From: Virgibacillus doumboii
GTDB taxonomy: Bacteria; Bacillota; Bacilli; Bacillales; Amphibacillaceae
DNA: 64,000 nt
NCBI RefSeq assembly: GCF_902806455.1
Contig: NZ_CADCWQ010000001.1
Coordinates: 930,001 to 994,000 of the forward strand
Direction of reading: 5' to 3'
Both the position numbers and the translations under genes were made by a program. Every line of letters starts with the position of its first letter. Positions within the stretch are counted from its first letter, which is position 1. The notes under the pieces were generated by a model, which was not told the origin of the DNA, made no database searches, and was given only the letters and a program-made list of their open reading frames with translations. Positions 41,457 through 50,518 of this stretch are shown here, one piece after another.

Positions 41457-43328
41457 ATGTCAAAGCAGGATCCAAATCCTGGATTCAAGCCGTACGTTCC
41501 TGCCTCTAAAAACCCACCTCAGTTTACATGGGTTGCTATGGTAGTAGGTGCGGTGCTTGCTATCGTTTTTGGTGCAGCAAACGCATACTTAGGTCTTATT
41601 GTTGGGATGACCGTTTCTGCATCAATTCCAGCAGCAGTTATTTCCATGGCAGTACTTCGAATTATTATGAAACGTACTTCCATATTGGAAAATAATATCG
41701 TACAAACCATTACGTCAACTGGTGAATCGCTGGCAGCGGGTGTTATTTTTACATTGCCTGCATTGTTCATCTGGCAGCTTGAGCCAAGTTTGACAACGAT
41801 AGCTATTATTGCATTAGCAGGTGGTATTTTAGGTGTAGTACTTATGATTCCGCTTCGCCGTGCATTAATTGTTAACGAACACGATACACTGCCATACCCG
41901 GAAGGTACCGCATGTGCTGAGGTGCTTCATGCCGGTGAAGAAGGCGGTAAAGGAGCCAAGCTGGTCTTTGCTGGACTAGGTATTGGCGCGTTATTTAAGC
42001 TATTAACCGATGCTGTAAAAGCGTTCCCTTCATCTGTTGAATGGGAGATTTATAAATTTAAGAATGCAGCAATCGGCATGGACACTATGCCAGCATTGCT
42101 TGGTGTTGGTTATATTATCGGTCCTCGCATTGCCGGAATTATGTTTGCCGGTGGTGTCCTTGGCTGGCTTGGAATTATCCCATTAATCAGCTTTATTGGG
42201 GATGTTACAACCACTCCAATCTATCCTGGTGAAATTCCGATTTCGGAAATGGGATTCCATCAAATCTGGGATAACTATCTACGTTATATCGGAGCAGGTG
42301 CAGTTGCTTTTGGTGGTATTATGGGTCTTGTTAAAACATTGCCAACAATTGTGTCTTCGTTTAAGGGATCGGTACAAGGATTTTCAGCAGCAGGGGATGG
42401 AAATGACTTACGAACGGATGAAGACCTTCCGATGACGTTAATTGTTGTATTGACTGTTGTCTTTATGGGTATCTTGTTATTCTGGCCGACGATTAGTATA
42501 GGCATTGTTGGAGCCGTATTGCTGTTTATCTTTGGTTTCTTCTTTGTAACAGTATCTTCCCGTATCGTTGGTATTGTTGGTAGTTCATCCAACCCTGTTT
42601 CCGGTATGACAATTGGGGCACTTATCTTTATTTCCCTTGTGCTGACTGCAATTGGCCAAACTGGACAGGCAGGTGCGACAACAGCGATAATTATCGGTTC
42701 TGTTGTTTGTATTGCAGCAGCAATTGCCGGTGACACGTCACAGGATTTGAAAACAGGTTATATCGTTGGTGCGACACCAAAATGGCAGCAAATTGCTCAA
42801 TTATACGGTGTGTTAATCACAAGTATTATTATTGGATTTATCCTGATCCTGCTTGATAATGCATATGGATTCGGTTCAACCGAACTTCCTGCACCACAGG
42901 CGGTTCTGATGTCCATGGTTGTTGATGGCATTATGAGCGGTGATCTACCGTGGAATTTAATCTTTATTGGAGCAGCAGCGGCGGCAACTGTTGAACTGTT
43001 TGGCATTGGGTCATTACCATTTGCAGTAGGGCTGTATCTGCCAATTCATTTGACATCGCCAATTATGCTGGGCGGGATTATAAATGGAATTATTAAACGC
43101 CGTACGAAAAATAAAGAAGAATATAAAGAGAAAAATGAACGCGGTATTTTGCTTGCGTCAGGTTACATTGCCGGAGAGGCATTAATGGGTGTCTTTGTGG
43201 CTATTGCTGTAACAGCAGGTGTAACATTCCCTGAAGGAACATTCTTCGGACCTGTCGTATCATTAATTGCAATTGGAATTGTAGCATGGTATTTATTCCG
43301 CACTGCAAATAAGAAAGCTGCTAAATAA
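41457..43328 (+). CDS. OPT-family oligopeptide transporter
   Basis: 623-residue membrane protein with about 14-16 segments. Features of the OPT family are NAYLGLIVGMTVSASIPAAV near the N-terminus, NIVQTITSTGESLAAGVIF, and PYPEGTACAEVL. Members take up peptides, often with metals, using the proton gradient. Start ATG 41457 follows AAGGAAGGTG. It is followed by its own terminator, so it appears monocistronic. Confidence 0.93.
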   Translation: MSKQDPNPGFKPYVPASKNPPQFTWVAMVVGAVLAIVFGAANAYLGLIVGMTVSASIPAAVISMAVLRIIMKRTSILENNIVQTITSTGESLAAGVIFTLPALFIWQLEPSLTTIAIIALAGGILGVVLMIPLRRALIVNEHDTLPYPEGTACAEVLHAGEEGGKGAKLVFAGLGIGALFKLLTDAVKAFPSSVEWEIYKFKNAAIGMDTMPALLGVGYIIGPRIAGIMFAGGVLGWLGIIPLISFIGDVTTTPIYPGEIPISEMGFHQIWDNYLRYIGAGAVAFGGIMGLVKTLPTIVSSFKGSVQGFSAAGDGNDLRTDEDLPMTLIVVLTVVFMGILLFWPTISIGIVGAVLLFIFGFFFVTVSSRIVGIVGSSSNPVSGMTIGALIFISLVLTAIGQTGQAGATTAIIIGSVVCIAAAIAGDTSQDLKTGYIVGATPKWQQIAQLYGVLITSIIIGFILILLDNAYGFGSTELPAPQAVLMSMVVDGIMSGDLPWNLIFIGAAAAATVELFGIGSLPFAVGLYLPIHLTSPIMLGGIINGIIKRRTKNKEEYKEKNERGILLASGYIAGEALMGVFVAIAVTAGVTFPEGTFFGPVVSLIAIGIVAWYLFRTANKKAAK

Positions 43329-43337
43329 TTTGTTGGA

Positions 43338-43374
43338 AGAGCCAGTCCTTTTATAGGATTGGCTCTTTTTTTAT
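43338..43374 (+). terminator. Intrinsic terminator of the OPT gene
   Basis: AAGAGCCAGTCCT pairs with AGGATTGGCTCTT, followed by T7. Confidence 0.9.
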
Positions 43375-43409
43375 GTTAAAAGGCTAGCGGTAGACCGACG
43401 ACAGAATGA

Positions 43410-43490
43410 AACATTTGTCCGAGACGCAAAACATCAGCCTGAGAGACGAAACATCAGCCCGAGAGCAACTATATCACCCCGAAGTGAAAA
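43410..43490. repeat. Short tandem repeats with ACATCAGCCCGAGAG core (cluster B1)
   Basis: Three to four degenerate units (AACATCAGCCTGAGAGACGA, AACATCAGCCCGAGAGCAAC, TATCACCCCGAAGTG) spaced 20-22 nt. The same core occurs in a cleaner array at 53281-53420. Confidence 0.7.
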
Positions 43491-43576
43491 TATTTGACGT
43501 GCGTCAAGGAAACATCTTCCCTCGAGTAAGATAATGTAATCAAAGAGAAAGGAATTCAATTTAGGAGGGAAAAGTT

Positions 43577-43906
43577 ATGTTTCAAATATTTATGGAGCAA
43601 TATGCGTTTATTTTCATAGCTGCTATAATAACATTCGGACTTTTGGTTATGCTTCGGTCATTTGCAATGGCGGCATTACAGGTAGTTGTTTTAATGACTA
43701 TGGTAATGATGGCAGGGGTTGAATTTACAGTTTATCCGATGTTTGTAATGGCACAGTTCATTCTCAGCGGATTGGTTATTTATAAATTTTTACAGGCTTT
43801 GGACATGAATTACCGTCTCGTTTTGGAAAAAACACATGAGATAGAACCGAACCTGACAAAACAGGAACACCGGGGAAGCAGATTTTCGTTTTGGAATACA
43901 AAATAA
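43577..43906 (+). CDS. Small membrane protein, unknown
   Basis: 109 residues with about three membrane segments (residues ~8-28, 32-52, 57-77) and a basic tail ending SRFSFWNTK. I do not recognise the family. Start ATG 43577 follows AGGAGGGAAA, and a terminator follows the gene, so it is a real single-gene unit. Confidence 0.65.
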   Translation: MFQIFMEQYAFIFIAAIITFGLLVMLRSFAMAALQVVVLMTMVMMAGVEFTVYPMFVMAQFILSGLVIYKFLQALDMNYRLVLEKTHEIEPNLTKQEHRGSRFSFWNTK

Positions 43907-43916
43907 TAACATTAAA

Positions 43917-43941
43917 ACTGCCCTCATCAGGCAGTTTTTTT
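43917..43941 (+). terminator. Intrinsic terminator
   Basis: AACTGCC and GGCAGTT pair around CTCATCA, followed by T7. Confidence 0.92.
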
Positions 43942-44016
43942 ATTGTATGCCACAAATTGACATAATTTTTTGTTATTATAATAATATATTACTTTTTGCT
44001 TACGGGGGGGAGTTTA

Positions 44017-45441
44017 TTGTATTGCAATGAATGTGGCACGGAAAATGATGACCACGCGATCTATTGTGTGGAGGATGGGTATCCATTACAGCAACCGTCA
44101 TTAGCCGGAAGTCTGCAAATCCGAAATGAGAAATTTTGCGGGAAATGCATGACAGAACGGAAATTTGCTGACAGATATTGCATGGAATGCGGAAATTCGT
44201 TTGATACATATGATTCAGCGAAGCAAGCGTATGAAATTGAACATACATATTTTAATAAGGCTCTTGGAATGAAGGTATTGCCGGGCTTTATCCTGTCAAT
44301 TGCAGTATTGTTTATACTCAATCAAATCTTTGCGTCTCTCATGAAAGCCGGAACTGGTCAATTCAACGGTATTTTTTTAGGACTGAACTTTCCAAACCAT
44401 GAAAAAATAACCACACTGGATTATGTTCTTTTTAGTAATTTGATCTCCACCACTACGACAATGAAAGCGGAGGAATTTTCAAATCAGGTGAGTTATTTGT
44501 CATCCGGAATGATTTTCCCGGTATTGATGGTAATACTGGCGCTGGCAGCTGGGGGATTTTTAATAAAATATCTTCATCCGCAAATTGAAGCGTGGAAAGC
44601 TGCTGCAGTATTTGCAGGAGCTTATGCACTGGTTTTAGGGGCTTTATCGTTTGGTGGTGGAGCAGAATACATGGAAAACATTACAAGGGATACAGTAAGA
44701 CATACATTCCAATTCAGTACCACTAGTGCAATAATTAATGGAATAATCCTCGGTTTCTTTTTCAGTTATGCAGGGATGGCTTTAAAAAGAGGTGTTTTAA
44801 CAAAGAAATTATATGTATTTGCTTACCAGCGGGCTTTATATTTTGGAACATATGCGTTTATAGCTGTGTATGGAGTGCTATTACTTATAACTGCATTTTT
44901 GCATGCTCAGTATGAACCGGAAACGCAAATGAATGTTCAGCGTCCGGAACTTCCGTGGTATACAACAATTGCCATCGTTTCCAAGTTAGCTGTTTATGTG
45001 TTTAATCTGGTTTTTTTCAATACATTTGTGATGAAGGATACTGGTACGGAAAGTGAACCGATTGAATATTCGTTTTTAACAGGTTTATCCGACAAGGAAA
45101 TGGAAGGTCTGCCATTTTTGTTGCCGCCTGAAATGTTTGCATCATATGAGGTCATACTTATTGTTTTGGTGGCGGTTATTTTCCTGTTTATTGGCCGTTT
45201 GCTTGGAGAATCTCAGCAGCATATAATGAAAACTGTCATTATGTACAGTCTTGTATTCGCTGTTTTATTTACCTTTTTCACTTATCATGCGTCCATGAAT
45301 TATCAGGTTGAGCACGACCAAATGATGGAAGAAGCTATGAAAATTTTCGTTGGTTTTGGAACAATTAAGACGTTTGTTATAACTGCACTATACGCTGGTG
45401 TGACTGGATTTATCGGTGCCCAGACGAGAAAGCTGTTTTAG
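44017..45441 (+). CDS. Zinc-ribbon membrane protein
   Basis: 474-residue protein with two N-terminal zinc ribbons (YCNECGTEN...CVEDG and FCGKCMTE...YCMECG) in the first ~65 residues. Then come about eight to nine membrane segments. Such ribbon-plus-membrane proteins are common in Bacillales and mostly unassigned. TTG 44017 directly after GGGGGGAG gives a start with the first ribbon; TTG 43996 lacks a ribosome site. The next gene begins 13 nt later and also carries zinc ribbons, so they form an operon. Confidence 0.72.
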   Translation: MYCNECGTENDDHAIYCVEDGYPLQQPSLAGSLQIRNEKFCGKCMTERKFADRYCMECGNSFDTYDSAKQAYEIEHTYFNKALGMKVLPGFILSIAVLFILNQIFASLMKAGTGQFNGIFLGLNFPNHEKITTLDYVLFSNLISTTTTMKAEEFSNQVSYLSSGMIFPVLMVILALAAGGFLIKYLHPQIEAWKAAAVFAGAYALVLGALSFGGGAEYMENITRDTVRHTFQFSTTSAIINGIILGFFFSYAGMALKRGVLTKKLYVFAYQRALYFGTYAFIAVYGVLLLITAFLHAQYEPETQMNVQRPELPWYTTIAIVSKLAVYVFNLVFFNTFVMKDTGTESEPIEYSFLTGLSDKEMEGLPFLLPPEMFASYEVILIVLVAVIFLFIGRLLGESQQHIMKTVIMYSLVFAVLFTFFTYHASMNYQVEHDQMMEEAMKIFVGFGTIKTFVITALYAGVTGFIGAQTRKLF

Positions 45442-45454
45442 GGGAGGCGATTAG

Positions 45455-45844
45455 ATGAAAAAAGCGATAAAAAACAAACAACAGGTTAATGACCTGACCG
45501 CTGAAAAATCAAGATTGTTAGTTGAACTGGGGCAGGAAGTTTATTTAGCCTACCGGCGGGGTGAGGGGATTGCTCCTCTGATTGAAAAAAAGGGTGAACT
45601 GATAAAGGATTTGGATTCGAAAATATATTCGAGTTTGAAGGAAGCAAAGTCTGAAGAAGGTGAAATGATGGAATGCACTTCCTGCGGTGCTCCAATGGAT
45701 GAGGATGATCTATTTTGCCAGCAGTGCGGGAAAAAGGCAGATGAACCGGAAACTGATTCACCAAAAAAAACATTGTGTTACAGTTGTGGAAATGAAGTGC
45801 CCGCCGGGGTTAAGTATTGCAATGTGTGTGGTGTGAAAATGTGA
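45455..45844 (+). CDS. Double zinc-ribbon protein
   Basis: 129 residues. The N-terminal ~60 are a helical, charged part; two ribbons follow, CTSCGAPM...CQQCG and CYSCGNEV...CNVCG. It is probably a soluble partner of the membrane protein encoded just before it. Start ATG 45455 follows GGGGAGGCG. Function unknown. Confidence 0.72.
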   Translation: MKKAIKNKQQVNDLTAEKSRLLVELGQEVYLAYRRGEGIAPLIEKKGELIKDLDSKIYSSLKEAKSEEGEMMECTSCGAPMDEDDLFCQQCGKKADEPETDSPKKTLCYSCGNEVPAGVKYCNVCGVKM

Positions 45845-45884
45845 GGATTAATTTGTAATAACATGAGGGACTGCCGGAAAATTA

Positions 45885-46045
45885 CAACTCGCGCAATGCA
45901 GCCGGAGAGCCGCGTAATAATCTTACAGCTCGCGCGATACGGTTCAAACTCGCGCGACGCAGCTTCAAACTCGCGCAACAGAGTCCTCAACTCGCGCGAC
46001 GCAGCTTCAAACTCGCGCAATGCAGCACAAACTCGCGCAATAAAA
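45885..46045. repeat. Tandem ~21-nt repeats with ACTCGCGCAA core (cluster A2)
   Basis: Seven to eight units, best seen as ACTCGCGCGACGCAGCTTCAA (21 nt period, shown minus last base elsewhere), between the zinc-ribbon gene and the bidirectional terminator. The core is shared with 15321-15515. Confidence 0.8.
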
Positions 46046-46051
46046 ATAACC

Positions 46052-46090
46052 AAAAAAATCTACCCGGCACCAAAGCCGGGTAGATTTTTT
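46052..46090. terminator. Bidirectional intrinsic terminator
   Basis: ATCTACCCGGC and GCCGGGTAGAT form a perfect stem around ACCAAA, with A7 before and T6 after. It serves the converging zinc-ribbon operon and pbpC-like gene. Confidence 0.95.
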
Positions 46091-46113
46091 CTGGCGCAAT
46101 CAGTCTCACACCA

Positions 46114-48135
46114 TTATTTAATTTCCTTCAAAAGTTCCGTAACTTTCTCAACGGTATATGCACTGCCGCCTTTATCTTCTGTGTGTTCAATCATCATTGC
46201 GATTAAAATGTCCTGATCGTTTGATGGATAACCGACAAACCAGCCGTTCTCGGCACCGGATTCCTCACCGGATTTTTTAAGTTCGGCAGTTCCGGTTTTA
46301 CCGGAAATCGGAAAGTCAGCGTTTTGTGCACCTTTGGCAGTCCCGTTTGGAGCGGCAACTACTTTGCGTAGTGCTTCCCGAATTACGGTTGCTTGCTCAC
46401 TTGTCAGCAGCTGTTCCTGCCACACCTGACCTTTTTCAGCATCGGCAAGAAGTGTCGGTTTAATCAGGTTTCCATCATTTAAAAATGGCGTATATGTTAA
46501 TGCCATGTGAAGTGCGCTTAGCTCCATTTCTCCCTGACCATAACTCGTATCGGCAAGTAAAACCTCATCATTAATCTTTCCGCTTGACGAGACGGTTGAA
46601 TTTGCAATCGGATAGTCAAATGGCAGTTCTTTGCCAAATCCAAATTGTTTCAAGCCATTTACATATTTCTCACTGCCCATTTCAACGGCTTTCATGGCAA
46701 AATAAATATTGTCTGAACGGACCAATGCATTCGTAACATCAACCGGTTTATTCGATTCGGACACACGTCTTACTTCATAGTTTCCCCAGCCTTCACCATT
46801 ACTCCAGGTTAGTCCATCAATCTTGACACCTTCTCCAGGTTTAATCGTTCCATTACTCAGCCCGATTGCTGCAGATACCGGTTTGATTACTGAACCCGGT
46901 GCATAGGTGGATGCAAATCGATTTAATGTAGGTTTTTGCGGGTCATTTTGCAGTTCGTTATATTTTGACTGGGAAATCCCGAATACAAAATCATTTGGGT
47001 CGAATGCAGGGCTGCTTACCAATGCAAGTGTTTCACCCGTTTTAGGGTTGATTGCAGCAGTTGTTCCTGCTTCACCATCATAACTTTGATAAATTTTCTT
47101 CTGTAATTCAGCATCAATCGTAGTCATGATGTTTTCACCGTTTTTCACCGGCTTTTCTGCAAGGACTGTTGCTTCTTCGCCCTCTTTTGAAACGGTTATT
47201 TTAACGCCTTCTTCACCTTTAAGTTTTTCTTCGTACAATTGCTCAAGACCCCGTTGTCCAACTACATCATTCGCATCATATTTGCTGGAGTCCAAGTGTT
47301 CCAGATCCTCTGCGGTAACCTGGCTGACGTAACCGACAAGGTGAGCAGCTGCTTTCCCGTAAGGATAGACACGGCCTGTCACTTCACGTCCCTGGATTGG
47401 ACTGAGCTTCCACAGCTGATTTAATTTCTCTTCAGCGGTTTTTGGAACTTTTTTCAGTGGTACAAACAGGTCGGGCTCTACCCAATCAGCATTCAGACTG
47501 CTGTTAATCGATTCTACGGACATTCCCAGTAGGTCGGCAATTTGTTGTTTTGTTTGTTCAGGGTTTGGTCCCATTTTTCCGGGAACAACGCCGATTTCAT
47601 ATACGATATCATTTAATGCTAAAGGCATTTTATTGCGGTCAAGGATTTCCCCGCGTTTTGGCTCCACGGTTTCCAGTCCAATTTTACCGCCATCTTTTAT
47701 CGCTGGAAAAATAAATCCCGGATCCCATTTCACAAACCAATTGGCTTTTTCTTCTTCACCCTCTTTTATTAGGGTTGCTTCGTAATCAAAGGTTATTGGT
47801 CCGGCAATCGAATCCATTTTAACAGTGAACGGGAATTGGGCAGTACCTTTTTCCATTGCTTTATCCATTTCTTCTTCGGATAATTTTTCATAGGAGATTT
47901 CAAGATTTTCAATGTTCAGGTCGCCGTAAATATTTTTATACCGGTCAACGTATTTTTCGGAAGGATATTTTTCGGTCGATCCGGAAGTGCTCATATCATA
48001 CATTTTGGAGAATTCCTGATTGCTCCAATGCTTGACATACTTATCAAAGCGCTCCTGTGGTGTGATTTCATCGTCTGAACACGCTGTAATTAAAAGAAGC
48101 AGCAATATTGGAAGTAGCGCGATTATTTTTTTCAT
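46114..48135 (-). CDS. pbpC: Lipoprotein penicillin-binding transpeptidase (PBP3/MecA-N type)
   Basis: 673-residue class B PBP that cross-links peptidoglycan outside the membrane. It has a lipoprotein signal with lipobox LITAC (Cys19), an NTF2-like MecA_N domain, a dimerisation/linker domain (KRGEILDRNKMPLA) and the transpeptidase domain with APGSVIKP (active Ser and Lys), RSDN and SGKTGTAEL. This order matches B. subtilis PbpC, a relative of staphylococcal PBP2a, which can bind beta-lactams poorly. Start ATG 48135 follows GAGGGGGTC. Confidence 0.92.
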   Translation of the reverse strand: MKKIIALLPILLLLLITACSDDEITPQERFDKYVKHWSNQEFSKMYDMSTSGSTEKYPSEKYVDRYKNIYGDLNIENLEISYEKLSEEEMDKAMEKGTAQFPFTVKMDSIAGPITFDYEATLIKEGEEEKANWFVKWDPGFIFPAIKDGGKIGLETVEPKRGEILDRNKMPLALNDIVYEIGVVPGKMGPNPEQTKQQIADLLGMSVESINSSLNADWVEPDLFVPLKKVPKTAEEKLNQLWKLSPIQGREVTGRVYPYGKAAAHLVGYVSQVTAEDLEHLDSSKYDANDVVGQRGLEQLYEEKLKGEEGVKITVSKEGEEATVLAEKPVKNGENIMTTIDAELQKKIYQSYDGEAGTTAAINPKTGETLALVSSPAFDPNDFVFGISQSKYNELQNDPQKPTLNRFASTYAPGSVIKPVSAAIGLSNGTIKPGEGVKIDGLTWSNGEGWGNYEVRRVSESNKPVDVTNALVRSDNIYFAMKAVEMGSEKYVNGLKQFGFGKELPFDYPIANSTVSSSGKINDEVLLADTSYGQGEMELSALHMALTYTPFLNDGNLIKPTLLADAEKGQVWQEQLLTSEQATVIREALRKVVAAPNGTAKGAQNADFPISGKTGTAELKKSGEESGAENGWFVGYPSNDQDILIAMMIEHTEDKGGSAYTVEKVTELLKEIK

Positions 48136-48212
48136 GTAGACCCCCTCAATCTTCTAAGAATTTACTATTATTATCATATCATTTTCTATATGCAAAAACA
48201 TGTAGTGAAAAT

Positions 48213-48449
48213 GAGGCTGGAACATAACGAAACGTTTACACAAAAGATGAATGATGCATGGTAATAGCGGAGGAAATATACGTAGACTCCTGCGGGAGGA
48301 AAGGCATAGGTGAGACTCCGAAGCGCGCCAGCGCAAGGAGGCTCACCAGCCGCCCGCGGAAAGCGAAGTATATTTCCGGAGCGGCTTTATGCACCTTTTT
48401 CCAGGTGTTTCGGATTTTTCTTTTAATAAAATACTTTTGTCCCAGCCTC
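48213..48449. repeat. ~240-bp repetitive intergenic element, copy 2
   Basis: Begins GAGGCTGGAACATAACG and ends TTTTGTCCCAGCCTC, so its tips are inverted repeats. Inside, GGAGGAAATATACGTAG is mirrored by GAAGTATATTTCCGGAG. Its middle (48298-48356) has GTGAGACTCCGAAGCGC and CAAGGAGGCTCACCAGCC, which fold together. Copy 1 is at 11692-11943; the outer parts agree, the middle module differs. Confidence 0.78.
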
Positions 48450-48455
48450 AGGAAG

Positions 48456-49403
48456 TTACTGTCCATTCATGTGGTTTTTAATTTCGGTAGTAACTCTGTT
48501 CATTTCTTCATCAGGAACCATGTAGTACCAGATGCCGTCGTCAAGTATTTCACCGCTTCCGCTTATTTCCATTGTGTCAATGTTGTTTCGGGTTTTCCGG
48601 TAATCGGTAAACAGCGTCTGCATTTGTTCAAACTGCAGATTCGTTGTTACGTTGTCGCCTAAGATTTCCAAAATATTCGTGACCTTTGTAATACTGGAAA
48701 AACTGGCCGCTTCACTGATTGCCGCTTTAATAACTTCGCGCTGACGCTGGTTACGGCTGAGATCCCCACCATCCATGCCTTTTCGCTTCCGGATATATTT
48801 TAATGCTTCTTCACCATTCAGATGGATTTCACCTTTTTCAAAATGTTCGCCGCCCTGTGAGAATTCAACGTCATTTGTAACGGTAACACCGCCTAACGCA
48901 TCAACTCCCTGTTTAAAGCCTTCCATATTCACTTTTACATAAAAGTGAACCGGGACATTGAAGTTCTGCTCCACGGTTTGTACGGATAAACCTGCGTCAC
49001 CAAATGCATACGCATGGTTGATCTTATCCATGCCGCGGCCGGGAATATCCACATACGTGTCACGCGGAATACTTAACATTTTCATAGCGTTTGTCTGCGG
49101 ATTTAATGACATCAGAATCATTGTATCCGAACGCCCTTTATCATTTTTCCGTTCATCAACACCAAGTAATAAAATGTTTATCGATTTAGTATTACTAAAA
49201 ATCGAATCGATCTCTTTTTGCCGTTCCGGATTGTCGTCCCTTGCCAACGGCTCATGCATTGTATCAACGGTATCCCCGACTTTATCGTATATATAAACCA
49301 GATATAAACCGATAAGCAATAGGATACCGAGAATAATACCCGCCACCCAAAAGGGCCATTTTCGTTTCTTTTTTTCCTGTCGTTTATTTATTCTTGAGTC
49401 CAC
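48456..49403 (-). CDS. LytR-CpsA-Psr (LCP) family cell-wall polymer ligase
   Basis: 315-residue membrane protein that attaches teichoic acid or other anionic polymers to peptidoglycan. It has a basic N-terminus and one membrane segment (residues ~20-42). The LCP domain shows NILLLGVDER, GRSDTMILMSLNP, LSIPRDTYVDIPGRG, KINHAYAFG and the Arg pair in LKYIRKRKGMDGGDLSRNQRQ. It resembles TagU/LytR. Start GTG 49403 follows AGAGGAG. It is divergent from the c-di-GMP/sinIR unit. Confidence 0.93.
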   Translation of the reverse strand: MDSRINKRQEKKKRKWPFWVAGIILGILLLIGLYLVYIYDKVGDTVDTMHEPLARDDNPERQKEIDSIFSNTKSINILLLGVDERKNDKGRSDTMILMSLNPQTNAMKMLSIPRDTYVDIPGRGMDKINHAYAFGDAGLSVQTVEQNFNVPVHFYVKVNMEGFKQGVDALGGVTVTNDVEFSQGGEHFEKGEIHLNGEEALKYIRKRKGMDGGDLSRNQRQREVIKAAISEAASFSSITKVTNILEILGDNVTTNLQFEQMQTLFTDYRKTRNNIDTMEISGSGEILDDGIWYYMVPDEEMNRVTTEIKNHMNGQ

Positions 49404-49716
49404 TTAAAATTCTCCTCTGCTGTTTCGCAAATAATCAAATTATGGATAGATTATATCGAAATTAGTCCATTTAGTCTATAATATTCGAATGGTCAACACT
49501 TAATAAGACGATAGAGAAGGAAGGAATGTTTCAGATGTTTTGTTTCTGTGTAATTTAATCGGGGTTATCGGGTGCTGAAATTCTTATAAAATGAATCAAA
49601 TGACCTATTTCGATAAAGTATTTTCGGAAAATTACAAAACTAGTTCCATTTAGACAAAAGAAGACACCCAAAACTCCGTGAACGTATAGTATAGTAGTCT
49701 TATACAAACAGAACTT

Positions 49717-49804
49717 CCCCAGTAAAAAGCAAACTTATTGAAAAATAAGGTCGCAAAGTCACGGGTCTAAAGCATTAGTGCTAAGATGGCCGGGCTGCCT
49801 GGGA
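49717..49804 (+). promoter_or_regulatory. Cyclic-di-GMP-I (GEMM) riboswitch
   Basis: The P1 stem is CCCAG (near 49718) with CTGGG (49799-49803). P2 has AGCAAAC...GGTCGCAAAG with the arms CTTATT/AATAAG, and P3 follows with CACGGGTCTAAAG and GATGGCCGGGCTGCC. These are the conserved pieces of GEMM-I, including the CGCAAAG tetraloop-receptor region. P1 ends only about 8 nt before the sinI ribosome site (GGGGGATGGG), and no clear terminator follows, so control may act on translation. 49404-49716 shows no other feature. Confidence 0.9.
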
Positions 49805-49825
49805 TTTTATATGGGGGATGGGAAT

Positions 49826-49951
49826 ATGAGAAATGCGGAGAAGAGTGGAGATCTGTATAATGAATGGGTGGAATTAATGGTGGAAGCGAAAGCGATTGGA
49901 CTGACGGTAGAGGAAATTCGAATGTTTTTAACTGACAATTGTAAAAAATAA
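49826..49951 (+). CDS. sinI: SinI-like antirepressor
   Basis: 41-residue peptide with EWVELMVEAKAIGLTVEEIR, matching the SinR-binding helices of Bacillus SinI (residues 9-39). It is shorter than B. subtilis SinI because the C-terminal tail is missing. It should bind SinR and free the biofilm matrix genes. Start ATG 49826 follows GGGGGATGGG. It stands between the GEMM riboswitch and sinR, as in Bacillus sinIR. Confidence 0.9.
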   Translation: MRNAEKSGDLYNEWVELMVEAKAIGLTVEEIRMFLTDNCKK

Positions 49952-50024
49952 TAAGAATTACTGTGCTTTATATAGAACCAAGCACCTTTTTGTGTTATAA
50001 TCTGCATGAAAGAAGGTGTGTGAC

Positions 50025-50363
50025 TTGATCGGTGAAAAAATAAAGCAATTACGACAAGAGAAAAAGATGTCTATTTCTGAACTGGCCGAGAAAGCTGGAG
50101 TAGCTAAATCCTATTTAAGTTCTATTGAGAGAAGCCTTCAAACAAATCCATCGATCCAGTTTATTGAGAAAATCAGTTCTGTACTGGGTGTATCAGTAAA
50201 TGATTTGATTCGGGAAGATAAATGGAAAGACACAGAAGAACAGTTAGATGGGGAATGGTTGCAAATCGTTCAGGAAGCAATGAATTCAGGCGTTTCAAAA
50301 GAGCAATTTAAAGAATATCTTGAATTTAATAAGTGGCGAAAAAAACAGGAGGATAAACTCTAA
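50025..50363 (+). CDS. sinR: SinR-like transcriptional regulator (biofilm/motility switch)
   Basis: 112-residue regulator. Residues 1-65 are a HTH_3 domain (IKQLRQEKKMSISELAEKAG, then VAKSYLSSIERSLQTNPSIQ), nearly identical in pattern to B. subtilis SinR. The C-terminal SinI-binding helices are EWLQIVQEAMNSGVSKEQF and EYLEFNKWRK. Start TTG 50025 follows AAGAAGGTGTG; GTG 50016 lies inside that site. It represses matrix genes and is antagonised by SinI. The 73-nt gap from sinI contains a TATAAT-like box (about 49996), allowing separate expression. Confidence 0.95.
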   Translation: MIGEKIKQLRQEKKMSISELAEKAGVAKSYLSSIERSLQTNPSIQFIEKISSVLGVSVNDLIREDKWKDTEEQLDGEWLQIVQEAMNSGVSKEQFKEYLEFNKWRKKQEDKL

Positions 50364-50390
50364 CCGTAAAGCTGACGCTTGCGGTTTTTA
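50362..50390 (+). terminator. Intrinsic terminator of sinIR
   Basis: AACCGTAAAGC and GCTTGCGGTT form the stem, followed by TTTTATTTT. It overlaps the sinR stop. Confidence 0.75.
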
Positions 50391-50438
50391 TTTTCGTGAC
50401 AAAGCGGAACAGTGCCGGTCCGGGAAATTGAGAAACTA

Positions 50439-50507
50439 ATGGATGAAGAACAGTACCATCAATTTCACTTAGGCGGAATTGAAGTGTGGAACTTGTATGA
50501 AGAATAG
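50439..50507 (+). CDS. Possible 22-residue ORF or gene remnant
   Basis: An open frame beginning at ATG 50439 codes for MDEEQYHQFHLGGIEVWNLYEE, split here as MDEEQYHQFHL and GGIEVWNLYEE. The frame is open from 50400 and reads like a C-terminal protein fragment (VREIEKLMDEE before the ATG). No good ribosome site is seen. It may be a decayed gene tail. Confidence 0.25.
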   Translation: MDEEQYHQFHLGGIEVWNLYEE

Positions 50508-50518
50508 GTGAATGGATA

